A stretch of 64,000 nucleotides of DNA from Streptomyces halstedii (GCA_000720535.1 JOAZ01000027.1:1-64000); one strand, 5' to 3'. Counted from the stretch's first letter, positions 1-9,374 are shown. Program-made: numbers and translations. The notes: generated by a model from the sequence alone, not told the origin.

Positions 1-168
1 GTCGATGCCCGCGGACGCGGACGTCATCACGGCTTCGGTGCGCAGCGGGTTGATCTCCGAAACGGCACCGACAAACGTGGTCTTACCCACGCCGAAGCCG
101 CCCGCCACCACGATCTTCGCCGAGGTGGTGGCACGGCCCGTACCGCCGCTAGAGCTTGCGAAGTCCAC
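1..168 (-). CDS. cvnD1: CvnD-type Ras-like GTPase (partial, C-terminus beyond window)
   Basis: Only the first 56 codons are present, starting at a GTG (166-168) and running off the left edge. They carry a P-loop, GGFGVGKT, at about residues 22-29, typical of the small G proteins that form the fourth component of Streptomyces conservons. The start overlaps the end of the DUF742 gene by 20 bases, as expected for translational coupling in a cvnA-B-C-D operon. The protein is thought to act as the GTP-binding switch at a membrane-associated complex with the CvnA kinase. Family and order are clear. The number 1 rests only on synteny with the S. coelicolor cvn1 operon near gltX. Confidence 0.9.
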   Translation of the reverse strand, partial: MDFASSSGGTGRATTSAKIVVAGGFGVGKTTFVGAVSEINPLRTEAVMTSASAGID

Positions 169-556
169 TGAGCACCCTTTCGAGCAGTGTCACATCCGGC
201 GCGCCGCCGGCCTCTCCGTTGCCCGGCTGGTGGATGGCCACCATGCCGGCTTCCGCCAGGTCCGCCACCAGGATCCTGGCCACACCCAGGGGCATGGACA
301 GCAGGGCCGATACCTCGGCCACCGACTTGACCTCGCGGCAGAGGTGGCAGATCCGCTGGTGCTCGGGCAGCAGGGTGCCGAGATGAGCCGGGTCTGCCGT
401 GGTGCTGACCAGTGCCTCTATCGCGAGCTGGTAGCGCGGCCGGGTCCGGCCGCCGGTCATGGCATAGGGACGGACCAGCGGCTGGTCGCCTTCACCGTCG
501 TACGACGCGTGATGCAGCGCGCCGTACGGATCCGGTGAGGCGGGTGGCGGGGTCAT
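149..556 (-). CDS. cvnC1: DUF742 family protein CvnC
   Basis: 135-residue DUF742 protein, third gene of a conservon. The region from about residue 30 (PLVRPYAMTGGRTRP) to the C-terminus (LLERVLSGLRKL) is the conserved domain, which resembles a winged helix; a helix-turn-helix-like stretch lies around LPEHQRICHLC to VARILVADLAE. A strong ribosome binding site, GGAGGATTC, directly precedes the ATG. It lies between the roadblock gene and the GTPase gene and overlaps the latter by 20 bases. The role is as a partner in a CvnA-B-C-D signalling complex at the membrane; its biochemical activity is unknown. Confidence 0.93.
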   Translation of the reverse strand: MTPPPASPDPYGALHHASYDGEGDQPLVRPYAMTGGRTRPRYQLAIEALVSTTADPAHLGTLLPEHQRICHLCREVKSVAEVSALLSMPLGVARILVADLAEAGMVAIHQPGNGEAGGAPDVTLLERVLSGLRKL

Positions 557-690
557 GAATCCTCCGGGCGTGACAGCAGGATGTCGCCTTGCCGTCGGGA
601 AGGGCCGGTGAGGGGACTGGGGCGGCCGGACGGGTGAGGGTTTCGGGTAGTACCTGGGTGGATCGTGTCAGGTCTCTGCCGCGAGGCCGC

Positions 691-1113
691 CTAGTGGAGC
701 AGACTGCCTTGTAGTTCGGCGCGGAGGTCGGGGGTGAGGACGGTCCCCGCCCGGTCGACGAGGAGTGCCATCTCGTACCCCACCAGCCCGATGTCCGCTT
801 CCGGGTGGGCGAGGACGGCCAGTGACGACCCGTCCGAGATGGACATGAGGAAGAGGAACCCGCGTTCCATCTCCACAACCGTCTGGCTCACGGCGCCGCC
901 TTCGAAGATCCGGGAGGCACCCGCCGTCAGCGACGTCAGACCGGAGGCCACGGCCGCCAGCTGGTCGGCGCGGTCGCGCGGGAAACCTTCGGACATCGCC
1001 AGCAGCAGGCCATCCGCGGAGACCACCACCGTGTGCGACACCCCTGGGGTGTTGTCCACGAAGTTGGTGATCAGCCAGTTCAGATTCTGCGCGGCCTGAC
1101 TCATGGGGCTCAA
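691..1113 (-). CDS. cvnB1: Roadblock/LC7 domain protein CvnB
   Basis: Roadblock/LC7 protein of about 137-140 residues covering one whole domain (VVVSADGLLLA near the N-terminus, LFLMSISDGSSLAVLAHPEAD in the middle). Such proteins work as regulators or scaffolds of the small GTPase encoded downstream. The chosen start is the TTG at 1111-1113, which follows the cvnA stop codon without a gap and lies six bases after an AGGAG sequence. The ATG at 1102-1104 (protein starting MSQAAQN) is the alternative and has no well-spaced ribosome binding site. Part of the cvnA-B-C-D operon. Confidence 0.93.
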   Translation of the reverse strand: MSPMSQAAQNLNWLITNFVDNTPGVSHTVVVSADGLLLAMSEGFPRDRADQLAAVASGLTSLTAGASRIFEGGAVSQTVVEMERGFLFLMSISDGSSLAVLAHPEADIGLVGYEMALLVDRAGTVLTPDLRAELQGSLLH

Positions 1114-4100
1114 CTAACGCTCCTGCTGGTGAGTGGGGCCGAGTTGGAAACTGCCGGTAGACGGGCCGTTGTTGGCCTGCCGTCCCTGCTGGATGCCCCG
1201 GCGGAGATTGGTCAGACGGCCGCGTACGTCATCCGGCGCACGCGAAACCTGAGGTCCGGACTGATGATTCTGCTGCTGAGCGGTGCCCGGTACCAAATTG
1301 GCACGTGGGACCCGTCGCGGCAGTCCGGACGTGGTGATCCCGCCGGCCGCGGGCTTCTTGGCCCGCTCCGCCTGGCGGACGAGCTCGTCGTTGGGCGAGG
1401 CACGCCAGGAGCTGGTGACCGGGGTGTCCGCCGCACCACGCCGGGGCATGGGCGGAGCCGGGTCGCCCGCGGGCTCCGGGGCGGCCGGTGCCTGCGGCTC
1501 GGCGGGCGGCTGCCCGCCGCCCTGCGGCGGGCCGTGGAACCAGTTGGTCTCCAGCGTGTCGTACAGCGGCGTACGCCCGTCACCCGGACCGGCCGGCGGC
1601 AGGGCCTCCGGCTGCTGCGGCAGCGCGGGCCGGTGCTGCTGCTCCGGCCGGTACTGCTGCTCGGGCGCCGGCGGACGCGGCCCGCCGAAGTCGGGTCCCT
1701 CGTGCCGCTGCGGTGCGGGGGCCTGCGGAGCCTGGCCGCCGAAGCCCTGGTCGTGCGGCAGCGGGGCACCGAAGTCCGGGCGGACGAACTGGGCGGTGCT
1801 CGCCGGGTCCATGCCCTGCTGCGGCGCCTGCGGGATCTGCGGCATCTGGGGTGCCTGCGGCGCCGAGAAGTCCGGGCGGGCGAACTCGGCCGTGGCGGCC
1901 GGGTTCTGACGGTCGTCCGTGGGCTGCCGCGAACCGGGGCCGCCGTACGGCTGGTTCGGGCCGTGGCCCTCGGCCGGGTTCGTCCGGCCGAAGCCGGGCT
2001 CCTCGTGACCGCGCGGCGCGTCCAGCGGGGTGTGGTGCGGGCCGCCCGGCTCCTCGACGCCCCAGCTGGTGCTCTGGGGCCGCTGCGGCTGCGGGTTGCC
2101 GCCGGGCAGCTCGGCCCGCGGGCCGCCCGCGGGCGGAAGCCGCCGGGCCGGAGCGGCGGGCTGCTGGAAGCCGCCCTGGTTGCCCTGCTGGCCCTGGCCC
2201 TGCTGGCCCTGGCCGTACGGGTCGCCGCTCTGGCCGAACGGGTCGCCGCCGCCCTGGCCGTACTGGTTGCCCTGGCCGTACGAGCCGTCCTGGTTGTGCT
2301 GGGCCTGCTGAGGCTGCGGGGTCTGCCGGGCGGGCGGACCGCTGCGGCCCTGCTGGCCGGGGCCCGAGTGGCCGAACAGGTTCGGGCGGCCCGAGTCGGC
2401 GCCCGCGGACGGGTCCTGCTGACCGCGTGCGCCGGCGCGGCCACCGCCGCCGAAGGCGCCGGAGAGCCCGCCGCCCTGACGCGGTGCGTCGTGCCGGCCC
2501 TGGCCCGGAACGCCGGGTCCCTGCGGGCCGGGGCCCTGCTGCGGCTGACGCGGTCCGCCGTCGCGCGAGGGCAGGGCCGCCCGGGGCGACGCGCCCGCGC
2601 CGACCTGGCCGCGCTGCGGACCGGCGCCCAGCCCCTTGGCGGGAGCCGGGGGACCGCCGAGACCGGCGCGCTGGCCGTTGCCGCCGCCGTTCGCGCCGTT
2701 GCCGCCGGCGAGCAGACCGCCGGGCGCACCGGGCTGCTGGCCCGGCCCCTGCTTGGACGGCGGCTGCTTGCCGCCGTGCGCGACCTCCATGGGCAGCATG
2801 ACCAGCGCGGTCGTACCACCGGAGTCGGAGGGCCGCAGCTGGATCCGGATGCCGTGGCGCAGGGAGAGCCGGCCGACCACGAAGAGGCCCATGCGGCGGG
2901 AGACGGAGACGTCCACCGTCGGGGGCGCGGCCAGCCGCTCGTTGATCGCCGCCAGGTCCTCGGGGGAGAGGCCGATGCCGGTGTCGTGGATCTCCACGAG
3001 CACCCGGCCGTCGGGCAGCGCGTGACCGGTGACCCGGACCTTCGTCTGCGGCGAGGAGAACGACGTGGCGTTCTCCAGCAGCTCGGCGAGGAGGTGCACG
3101 AGGTCGTTGACGACGCGGCCGGCCACCTCGGTGGCGGGCACCGCGGCCAGTTCGATGCGCTCGTACTGCTCCACCTCGGAGGCGGCGGCACGGAGCACGT
3201 CGACCAGCGGCACGGGACGCGTCCACCGGCGGCCCGGCTCCTCGCCCGCGAGGACGAGGAGGTTCTCGCCGTTACGGCGCATACGGGTCGCGAGGTGGTC
3301 GAGCTTGAAGAGCGAGGAGAGCTGGTCCGGGTCGGCCTCGCGCGACTCCAGTTCGGAGATCAGCGAGAGCTGACGCTGGATGAGGCCCTGGGAACGCCGC
3401 GAGAGGTTGGTGAACATCGCGTTGACGTTGCCTCGCAGGAGGGCCTGCTCGGCGGCGAGGCGGACCGCCTCGCGGTGCACGTCGTCGAAGGCCGCGGCCA
3501 CCTGGCCGATCTCGTCCCGGGAGTGCACACCGACGGACTCGACGGAGGTGTCCACGTCCTGCGGGTCGGACTCGGAGAGCTGCTTGACCAGCTCGGGCAG
3601 CCGGTCCTGGGCGACCCGGGTCGCGGTGTCCTGGAGCCGCCGCAGCGAGCGGATCATGGACCGGGCCACCACGAAGGCGCCGACCAGCGACACACCGAGG
3701 ACGACCAGGATCATCGCACCGTTGAGGATGGCCTCGCGCTGCGAACTCTCCCTCAGCTCACGGGCCTTGGTCTCCATCTCACTGAGGAGCGTCTCCTCGA
3801 TGGTCTTCATGGCCTGGATCTTGTTGGAGCTCTGGTCGTACCAGTCCATGTACGTGCGCGAGGTCTTGGAGCCCTCCATGCCCAGCGGGCTGTCGAGCAC
3901 CTTCTTCGCGTACATGTCGGCCGCGGTGATCTCGGGGTTGCCGTTCTCCAGCGAGGCCAGCAGCTCGGTGGAGCTGTTGCCGGTGCTCTCGTACGTCGTT
4001 TCGAACGTCTGCTTGGACTGGGCTTCCTTGACGAGCGCGTTCCGGCCGAACGCCTGGTCGTTGTCGTCCAGGTGGCCCTTGGCGTTGTCGCTGGCGGGCA

Positions 4101-4950
4101 GGGCCGCGGCGATCACGGCGCGCTGCACGGAGGCGTACTCCTTGGCGGAGGAGAACGCCGCCAGGGCACGGGTCCGCTTGATCATGTCCGGGCTGCTGGT
4201 GGCCTGCGCCATGTCCTGCGAGAGGCTCAGCAGCGAGGAGATCAGCTGGCTGTACCGGTCCACCGTGTTGAGGCTGGGCGCGTCCTTGGCGTAGGCGTCC
4301 TTGCGGATGCTGGTCAGGTCGCCGAGCTGGTTGCTGATCTGGCTGACGCTCGCGTGGATGCTGTCCAGCGCCTCGTCGCCCGGGGTGTTGCCGATCTTGT
4401 CGGTGGCGTCGAGGAAGGTGGACTTGGCCCGGTCGGTGCGCTTGCGGGGCTCGGTGACCTTGTAGTCGGTCGCCTTGCCGCCGTTCGCCAGCGGGCCGGC
4501 GGACTGGTCGCGCTCGTTCTGGAGCGCGTTGGCCAGCAGCGTCGCCTGCTTGGTCATCTCGGTGAGCAGCTGCATGTGCTCCAACTGCTCCATGTCGTTC
4601 ATGGATTCGTTGATGCGCATGCCGCCGAGCGTGGTCGCCGCGACCACGGGCAGGGCGAGCAGGGAGACCAGACGGGTGCTGATGCGCCAGTTACGCAGGG
4701 CGATGCGCGAACCGGCGGCGGAGGGGCCTGTGGGATTGAGGGGCGGGGCCGTCTCCGCGCTCTCGCCCGTGGTGGTTCCCGGGCGTTGCGCGCGCTCGCC
4801 GCCGTCGCCGGCCGGTCCGGGGTTCTGGGCGTGCTGGGCCGAGGCGCCGCGGTCGCTGTCGCCGCGCGGCTCCTGGTCCGCCGGAGCGTCCCCTCGGCCC
4901 TGGCGGGGCTGGGGAGACCCCATGCCATCCCTCTTGAAACGTCCCTGCAC
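1114..4950 (-). CDS. cvnA1: Conservon sensor kinase CvnA (nitrate/nitrite-sensing domain, HAMP, HATPase)
   Basis: Large membrane sensor of about 1278 residues. Order: short basic N-terminus, membrane helix around residues 92-112, extracytoplasmic NIT-type sensing domain, second membrane helix near 404-432, HAMP, then an HATPase_c domain (LLENATSF N-box near 615, DTGIGL near 655). There is no obvious phospho-acceptor histidine motif, as usual for CvnA. From about residue 720 to the end the protein is a low-complexity Gly/Pro/Gln tail. The GTG at 4948-4950 (VQGRFKRDG) was chosen because this N-terminus is common in CvnA homologues as I recall them; ATG at 4921-4923 is the alternative. The open frame extends further upstream, to 5145. 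A 1306-codon antisense open frame is a GC artefact. Confidence 0.93.
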   Translation of the reverse strand: MQGRFKRDGMGSPQPRQGRGDAPADQEPRGDSDRGASAQHAQNPGPAGDGGERAQRPGTTTGESAETAPPLNPTGPSAAGSRIALRNWRISTRLVSLLALPVVAATTLGGMRINESMNDMEQLEHMQLLTEMTKQATLLANALQNERDQSAGPLANGGKATDYKVTEPRKRTDRAKSTFLDATDKIGNTPGDEALDSIHASVSQISNQLGDLTSIRKDAYAKDAPSLNTVDRYSQLISSLLSLSQDMAQATSSPDMIKRTRALAAFSSAKEYASVQRAVIAAALPASDNAKGHLDDNDQAFGRNALVKEAQSKQTFETTYESTGNSSTELLASLENGNPEITAADMYAKKVLDSPLGMEGSKTSRTYMDWYDQSSNKIQAMKTIEETLLSEMETKARELRESSQREAILNGAMILVVLGVSLVGAFVVARSMIRSLRRLQDTATRVAQDRLPELVKQLSESDPQDVDTSVESVGVHSRDEIGQVAAAFDDVHREAVRLAAEQALLRGNVNAMFTNLSRRSQGLIQRQLSLISELESREADPDQLSSLFKLDHLATRMRRNGENLLVLAGEEPGRRWTRPVPLVDVLRAAASEVEQYERIELAAVPATEVAGRVVNDLVHLLAELLENATSFSSPQTKVRVTGHALPDGRVLVEIHDTGIGLSPEDLAAINERLAAPPTVDVSVSRRMGLFVVGRLSLRHGIRIQLRPSDSGGTTALVMLPMEVAHGGKQPPSKQGPGQQPGAPGGLLAGGNGANGGGNGQRAGLGGPPAPAKGLGAGPQRGQVGAGASPRAALPSRDGGPRQPQQGPGPQGPGVPGQGRHDAPRQGGGLSGAFGGGGRAGARGQQDPSAGADSGRPNLFGHSGPGQQGRSGPPARQTPQPQQAQHNQDGSYGQGNQYGQGGGDPFGQSGDPYGQGQQGQGQQGNQGGFQQPAAPARRLPPAGGPRAELPGGNPQPQRPQSTSWGVEEPGGPHHTPLDAPRGHEEPGFGRTNPAEGHGPNQPYGGPGSRQPTDDRQNPAATAEFARPDFSAPQAPQMPQIPQAPQQGMDPASTAQFVRPDFGAPLPHDQGFGGQAPQAPAPQRHEGPDFGGPRPPAPEQQYRPEQQHRPALPQQPEALPPAGPGDGRTPLYDTLETNWFHGPPQGGGQPPAEPQAPAAPEPAGDPAPPMPRRGAADTPVTSSWRASPNDELVRQAERAKKPAAGGITTSGLPRRVPRANLVPGTAQQQNHQSGPQVSRAPDDVRGRLTNLRRGIQQGRQANNGPSTGSFQLGPTHQQER

Positions 4951-5533
4951 TAGCGTCGCAACCTCTGGACCAGGCGTCCCCCCGCGTAGAACGGCGGGAC
5001 GGTGTCGGCGTCGTGGGGCGCTGGACGCGCCCCATGGTGGTCGTGAGTGACCGGCGTACTTCCCCCTCCCGCCGCCACTCGGCGCTGCGTTGCGCCCCTG
5101 CGCGCTGGGCCCTGAAACCCGCGGCGGTGCGTGGAATTCCAGCACAGTGGCGGATCTCCAACAAGGCCCGTGTACCGGGCTGTGACCTGGATGACACCGT
5201 GTGATGAGCGGGTAACAAGCCGTGCAGAGCTTTCGGTGTCAAACCGCACCAAAAGGGGCGGGTTTCCGGAGGGGGTGAGGTGTCCCAGACGGCACGATCG
5301 GGAGCGGAATGCGGGATTCAGTCATGCATTGTCCGTTTCCCCTGGCGCGATCGAGCGCCCGGAATGATCCCTTTGTCGCCAACTTCGTGAGCAAACTCAC
5401 ATCATGATCGCCGTCTCACCGCGACTTCCGTGGGGAATCGCATGTTTAGCCTGGCGCTTTGCAGGGATAAGCGCATCCGACGAACCGGCTCCCCCTCAGG
5501 GCGGGGCCCGAGCGACAAGGGTCCACACGGCAG
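4951..5533. promoter_or_regulatory. Intergenic region upstream of the conservon operon
   Basis: About 580 bases between cvnA (leftward) and the small ORF at 5534 (rightward), presumably carrying the cvn operon promoter. AT content rises between about 5150 and 5460. A short inverted repeat, GTGAG-CAAA-CTCAC, sits at about 5386-5399 and could be an operator. No convincing -35/-10 pair or long ORF was identified. Confidence 0.35.
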
Positions 5534-5689
5534 ATGAAGACCACGACGTTCCGCAACCTGGCCAACCCCCGGCGCACCACGCTGGCGCACCTGGAGGACG
5601 CCCGGACGCTCCAACTGCCGACCCCCCGGGCGCAGACCGCCGCCCTGCCGGACGTCACGGCCAACCCGCGCCGCACCGTCCGGCCCTGA
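5534..5689 (+). CDS. Possible 51-residue protein of unknown function
   Basis: ATG-initiated ORF of 51 codons. Codon third positions are almost all G or C, as in real genes here. The peptide is basic, has no cysteine or membrane helix, and contains the element ANPRRT twice, near residues 10-15 and 44-49. It lies alone between the conservon promoter region and the fumarylacetoacetate hydrolase gene. The nearest purine-rich site, AAGGG, is about 12 bases upstream, which is rather far. No function can be assigned; it could be a small regulatory protein or peptide precursor, or not a gene. Confidence 0.45.
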   Translation: MKTTTFRNLANPRRTTLAHLEDARTLQLPTPRAQTAALPDVTANPRRTVRP

Positions 5690-5806
5690 CGAAGGCCGCG
5701 CCACGCCCGCCGGGCGGCCCCGCGGGGGCGGGCCGGCGTCCCTCACCCGCGTTAGCCTGGAGCGTCAGTCTTCAGCCAGCCAGCAAGTGAGGGGCGACAG
5801 CATCCC

Positions 5807-6592
5807 GTGCGCATCGCCAGGTTCTCCATCGACGGCAATGTCGCCTTCGGCGCGGTCGAGGGCGAGGGGGCCATCGACTCCGGTGACCTCGTCCTCGACA
5901 TCATCAAGGGCATCCCGTACACCGACTTCGAGCTCTCCGGGACCAAGGTCCCGCTGAAGAAGGTCCGGCTGCTGCCCCCCGTGCTCCCCAACAAGGTCGT
6001 GGCCGTCGGCCGCAACTACGCGGAGCACGCCGCCGAGATGGGCGGCGAGGTGCCCGACGTCCCGATCACCTTCTTCAAGCCCACCACCTCGGTGATCGGC
6101 TCGGGCGACGCCATCGAGTACCCCTCCTTCTCCCAGGAGCTGCACCACGAGGCCGAACTGGCCGTGGTGATCGGCCGGATGTGCCGCGAGGTCCCGCGCG
6201 AGCGGGTCAAGGACGTCGTCTTCGGCTACACCTGCGCCAACGACGTCACCGCCCGCGACGCCCAGCGCCGCGAGGCGCAGTGGGCCCGCGCCAAGGGGTT
6301 CGACACGTCGTGCCCGCTCGGCCCCTGGGTGGAGACGGACCTCGACCCCGGCGACCTGGCCGTCCAGGCCACGGTCAACGGCGAGCAACGCCAGCTGGGC
6401 CGTACGAGCGACATGATCCGCTCGGTCGAGGACCTGGTCGTCCACATCACGGAGGCCATGACGCTGCTCCCGGGCGACGTGATCCTCACCGGGACCCCCG
6501 CGGGAGTCGGACCCCTGCACGCCGGCGACGAAGTCGCCGTCACCATCGAAGGCATCGGCACTCTCACCAACAAGGTGATCAAGCGTGGTTAA
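5807..6592 (+). CDS. Fumarylacetoacetate hydrolase family protein
   Basis: 261-residue protein of the FAH/YcgM/HpcE superfamily, metal-dependent enzymes acting on beta-diketo or oxaloacetate-type substrates. The family core is visible: [13 protein letters not shown] near residue 66 and the metal-binding EAELAVVIG segment near 113, followed by [14 protein letters not shown] and the late [10 protein letters not shown] motif. The start is GTG with GAGGGG upstream. Its 3' end overlaps gltX by 8 bases, so the two are probably co-transcribed and translationally coupled. The substrate is not predictable from sequence; oxaloacetate decarboxylase or acylpyruvase activity are both possible. Confidence 0.93.
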   Translation: MRIARFSIDGNVAFGAVEGEGAIDSGDLVLDIIKGIPYTDFELSGTKVPLKKVRLLPPVLPNKVVAVGRNYAEHAAEMGGEVPDVPITFFKPTTSVIGSGDAIEYPSFSQELHHEAELAVVIGRMCREVPRERVKDVVFGYTCANDVTARDAQRREAQWARAKGFDTSCPLGPWVETDLDPGDLAVQATVNGEQRQLGRTSDMIRSVEDLVVHITEAMTLLPGDVILTGTPAGVGPLHAGDEVAVTIEGIGTLTNKVIKRG

Positions 6593-8057
6593 CGCACCAG
6601 TCCGCGTCCGTTTCTGTCCCTCACCCACGGGCAACCCCCATGTGGGCCTGGTCCGCACCGCCCTGTTCAACTGGGCGTTCGCGCGGCACCACCAGGGCAC
6701 CCTGGTCTTCCGCATCGAGGACACCGACGCGGCCCGCGACTCCGAGGAGTCCTACGAGCAGCTGCTCGACTCGATGCGCTGGCTCGGGTTCGACTGGGAC
6801 GAGGGCCCGGAGGTCGGCGGCCCGCACGCCCCGTACCGCCAGTCGCAGCGGATGGACCTCTACAAGGACGTCGCCGCCAAGCTGCTGGACGCCGGGTACG
6901 CCTACCCCTGCTACTGCACCACCGAGGAGCTGGACGCCCGCCGCGACGCCGCCCGCGCCGCCGGACGGCCCTCGGGGTACGACGGCCACTGCCGTGACCT
7001 GAGCGACGAGCGGAAGGCCGCGTACGAGGCCGAGGGACGCACCTCGATCGTGCGCTTCCGGATGCCCGACGAGGCGATCACCTTCACCGACCTGGTCCGC
7101 GGCGAGATCACCGTCCAGCCGGAGAACGTCCCGGACTACGGCATCGTCCGCGCCAACGGGGCCCCGCTCTACACCCTGGTCAACCCGGTCGACGACGCGC
7201 TGATGGAGATCACCCACGTCCTGCGCGGCGAGGACCTGCTCTCCTCCACCCCGCGCCAGATCGCGCTGTACCGGGCGCTGATCGAGCTGGGTGTGGCCAA
7301 GGACATCCCCGCCTTCGGCCACCTGCCGTACGTCATGGGCGAGGGCAACAAGAAGCTCTCCAAGCGCGACCCGCAGGCCTCGCTCAACCTCTACCGCGAG
7401 CGTGGCTTCCTGCCCGAGGGGCTGCTCAACTACCTCTCGCTGCTGGGCTGGTCCATCGCCGAGGACCGCGACATCTTCTCCCGCGACGAGCTGGTCGCCG
7501 CGTTCGACATCGCCGACGTCAACGCCAACCCGGCCCGCTTCGACCTGAAGAAGTGCGAGCACGTCAACGCCGAGCACGTGCGGGCGATGGACGTGAAGGC
7601 GTTCACCGAGGCGTGCGGCCCCTGGCTGAAGGCGCCGTTCGCCCCGTGGGCCCCGGAGGCCTTCGACGCGGAGCAGTTCGCCGAGATCGCCCCGCACGCC
7701 CAGACCCGGGTGACGGTGCTCTCGGACATCACGGCCAACGTCGACTTCCTCTTCCTGGACGAGCCGGTCGAGGACGAGGCGTCCTGGAACAAGGCCATGA
7801 AGGAGGGCTCGGACGCCCTCCTCGTCAGCGCCCGCGCCGGTCTGCTCGCCGCCGAGTGGAACGCCGAGGCCCTCAAGGCCGCCGTCCTGGCCGCCGGCGA
7901 GAAGCACGGCCTCAAGCTCGGCAAGGCGCAGGCCCCGGTCCGCGTCGCCGTGACCGGCCGCACGGTCGGCCTGCCGCTCTTCGAGTCCCTGGAGATCCTG
8001 GGCCGCGAGAAGACGATCGCCCGCGTCGACGCGGCCCTGGCCAAGCTGGCCGGGTAG
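6585..8057 (+). CDS. gltX: Glutamate--tRNA ligase
   Basis: 490-residue class I aminoacyl-tRNA synthetase charging tRNA-Glu (and probably tRNA-Gln, for later amidation by GatCAB, as in most actinobacteria). The HIGH-type motif appears as [10 protein letters not shown] near residue 13 and the KMSKS-type motif as KLSKRD near 260. Length is normal for the bacterial enzyme. It starts with a GTG inside the end of the upstream hydrolase gene. The only other genes nearby with a direct link are the tRNA-Glu and tRNA-Gln genes 900 bases downstream, which encode its substrates. Confidence 0.98.
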   Translation: MVNAPVRVRFCPSPTGNPHVGLVRTALFNWAFARHHQGTLVFRIEDTDAARDSEESYEQLLDSMRWLGFDWDEGPEVGGPHAPYRQSQRMDLYKDVAAKLLDAGYAYPCYCTTEELDARRDAARAAGRPSGYDGHCRDLSDERKAAYEAEGRTSIVRFRMPDEAITFTDLVRGEITVQPENVPDYGIVRANGAPLYTLVNPVDDALMEITHVLRGEDLLSSTPRQIALYRALIELGVAKDIPAFGHLPYVMGEGNKKLSKRDPQASLNLYRERGFLPEGLLNYLSLLGWSIAEDRDIFSRDELVAAFDIADVNANPARFDLKKCEHVNAEHVRAMDVKAFTEACGPWLKAPFAPWAPEAFDAEQFAEIAPHAQTRVTVLSDITANVDFLFLDEPVEDEASWNKAMKEGSDALLVSARAGLLAAEWNAEALKAAVLAAGEKHGLKLGKAQAPVRVAVTGRTVGLPLFESLEILGREKTIARVDAALAKLAG

Positions 8058-8072
8058 CGACGCCCGTACGCA

Positions 8073-8116
8073 CGCCGGAGGCCGGGGTCCCCCACGGGGG
8101 AGCCCGGCCTCCGGCG
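8073..8116 (+). terminator. Terminator-like hairpin after gltX
   Basis: Long GC-rich inverted repeat: CGCCGGAGGCCGGG on the left and CCCGGCCTCCGGCG on the right, with a smaller hairpin in the loop. There is no T-run, as is common for Streptomyces terminators. Confidence 0.75.
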
Positions 8117-8156
8117 TATCCGGTAGCGGGGCGGCGGAGCGGGGTAGGTTCGCCGC

Positions 8157-8876
8157 ATGGCGATCCGCGCGGTCCTCTGGGACATCGACGACACGATCTT
8201 CGACTACTCCGGGGCCGACCGCACCGGCATGCGCGCGCACCTGGAGCGCGAGGGCTTCCCTGAGGGGTACGCCTCCCTGGAGCGGGCCCTCGACGCCTGG
8301 AAGGCGATCACGGACGCGCAATGGGCGCGCTTCGCCGCCGGGGAGACCGACTTCCAGGGGCAGCGCCGCGAGCGGGTGCGGGAGTTCCTGGGGCGGTGGA
8401 TGAGCGACGCCGAGGCCGACGCGTGGTTCGGCCGGCACGCCGCGCACTACGAGGCCGCGTGGGCCCTCTTCCCGGACGTCCTGCCGGTGCTGGACCGGCT
8501 GGCCAGGAGCTTCCGGCACGCCGTCCTGTCCAACTCCAGCATCCACAACCAGGACCGCAAGCTCCGCGCGCTCGGCGTGCGGGACCGCTTCGAGGCCGTG
8601 GTGTGCGCGGTGGAGATCGGGGTCTCCAAACCGGACGCGGCGGCCTTCCACGCGGCCTGCGAGGCCCTGGCCCTGGACCCGCGCGAGGTGGCGTACGTCG
8701 GCAACGAACCCGACATCGACGCGGCGGGCGCCGTGGCCGCCGGGCTCGGCGGGATCTGGCTCGACCGCGCCGGGCTCGGCGGGCGCCCCGAACTGGCCCG
8801 GATCACCGGCCTGGACGAGCTTCCCGGCCTGCTGGCGGGCGATACCCGTTTTGGAGCGCCGGACACCTTCGGGTAA
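8157..8876 (+). CDS. HAD family hydrolase
   Basis: 239-residue haloacid dehalogenase-like hydrolase, probably a small-molecule phosphatase. Motif I is WDIDDTIFDYS near residue 8, with both catalytic aspartates. Motif II is the serine in LSNSSIHNQ near 124, motif III the lysine in SKPDAAAF near 160, and motif IV GNEPDIDAAGA near 181. The helical cap lies between motifs I and II. No operon partner is evident. The 3' end contains a plausible promoter for the tRNA genes downstream. Substrate unknown. Confidence 0.92.
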   Translation: MAIRAVLWDIDDTIFDYSGADRTGMRAHLEREGFPEGYASLERALDAWKAITDAQWARFAAGETDFQGQRRERVREFLGRWMSDAEADAWFGRHAAHYEAAWALFPDVLPVLDRLARSFRHAVLSNSSIHNQDRKLRALGVRDRFEAVVCAVEIGVSKPDAAAFHAACEALALDPREVAYVGNEPDIDAAGAVAAGLGGIWLDRAGLGGRPELARITGLDELPGLLAGDTRFGAPDTFG

Positions 8877-8879
8877 TGT
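8851..8879 (+). promoter_or_regulatory. Candidate vegetative promoter for the tRNA cluster
   Basis: TTGGAG and TAATGT separated by exactly 17 bases, overlapping the stop codon of the HAD gene and about 80 bases upstream of the first tRNA. Spacing and hexamers fit a HrdB-type promoter. Confidence 0.6.
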
Positions 8880-8961
8880 TCTTCCTGCGCCGCCCGAGCG
8901 GGCCGAAAGATCCGGCCGGGAAGCGCAGACAGAGACAAGGCCCTCAGGGGTTGCGTTTCAG

Positions 8962-9033
8962 TGGGCTATGGTGTAATTGGCAACACTACGGTTTCTGGTA
9001 CCGTCATTCTAGGTTCGAGTCCTGGTAGCCCAG
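8962..9033 (+). tRNA. tRNA-Gln (CTG anticodon)
   Basis: 72-base cloverleaf. The acceptor stem TGGGCTA pairs with TAGCCCA, the anticodon stem ACGGT with ACCGT around loop TTCTGGT, and GGTTCGAGTCC forms the T arm. CCA is not encoded. First gene of a five-tRNA cluster; identical in sequence to the copy at 9303. Confidence 0.97.
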
Positions 9034-9059
9034 CGCAGTACCGCACGATGAAGTAACAA

Positions 9060-9132
9060 GCCCCCGTTGTGTAGCGGCCTAGCACGCTGCCCTCTCACGG
9101 CAGTAGCGCCGGTTCGAATCCGGTCGGGGGTA
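9060..9132 (+). tRNA. tRNA-Glu (CTC anticodon)
   Basis: 73-base cloverleaf. The anticodon stem CTGCC/GGCAG encloses CTCTCAC (anticodon CTC), and the T arm contains GGTTCGAATCC. The acceptor stem GCCCCCG/CGGGGGT ends in a G-U pair. Identical in sequence to the copies at 9218 and 9394. Confidence 0.97.
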
Positions 9133-9217
9133 CAGATCCATCCCGCGAGAACGTCTGGGTCGCACCGATGTTCACGCGGTGACACCGCCCGGTTACCGCC
9201 GGGTGAGGATCGCTAGG

Positions 9218-9290
9218 GCCCCCGTTGTGTAGCGGCCTAGCACGCTGCCCTCTCACGGCAGTAGCGCCGGTTCGAATCCGGTCGGGGGTA
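9218..9290 (+). tRNA. tRNA-Glu (CTC anticodon), second copy
   Basis: Same 73-base sequence as the tRNA-Glu at 9060. It is preceded by an 85-base spacer that is unlike the spacers before the other two Glu copies. Confidence 0.97.
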
Positions 9291-9302
9291 CGTGTACCAC
9301 CA

Positions 9303-9374
9303 TGGGCTATGGTGTAATTGGCAACACTACGGTTTCTGGTACCGTCATTCTAGGTTCGAGTCCTGGTAGCCCAG
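9303..9374 (+). tRNA. tRNA-Gln (CTG anticodon), second copy
   Basis: Same 72-base sequence as the tRNA-Gln at 8962. It is separated by only 12 bases from the preceding tRNA-Glu. Confidence 0.97.

Noticed and set aside
1033-4953. 1306-codon open frame on the plus strand opposite cvnA
   Set aside because: Its translation is Leu/Arg/Gly-rich low complexity without any domain, and the minus frame encodes clear NIT, HAMP and HATPase domains. It is an antisense shadow due to high GC.
8157-8876. Biosynthetic or mobile-element cargo around the tRNA cluster
   Set aside because: tRNA genes are common integration sites, but no integrase, att-like direct repeats at a distance or foreign composition is seen here.
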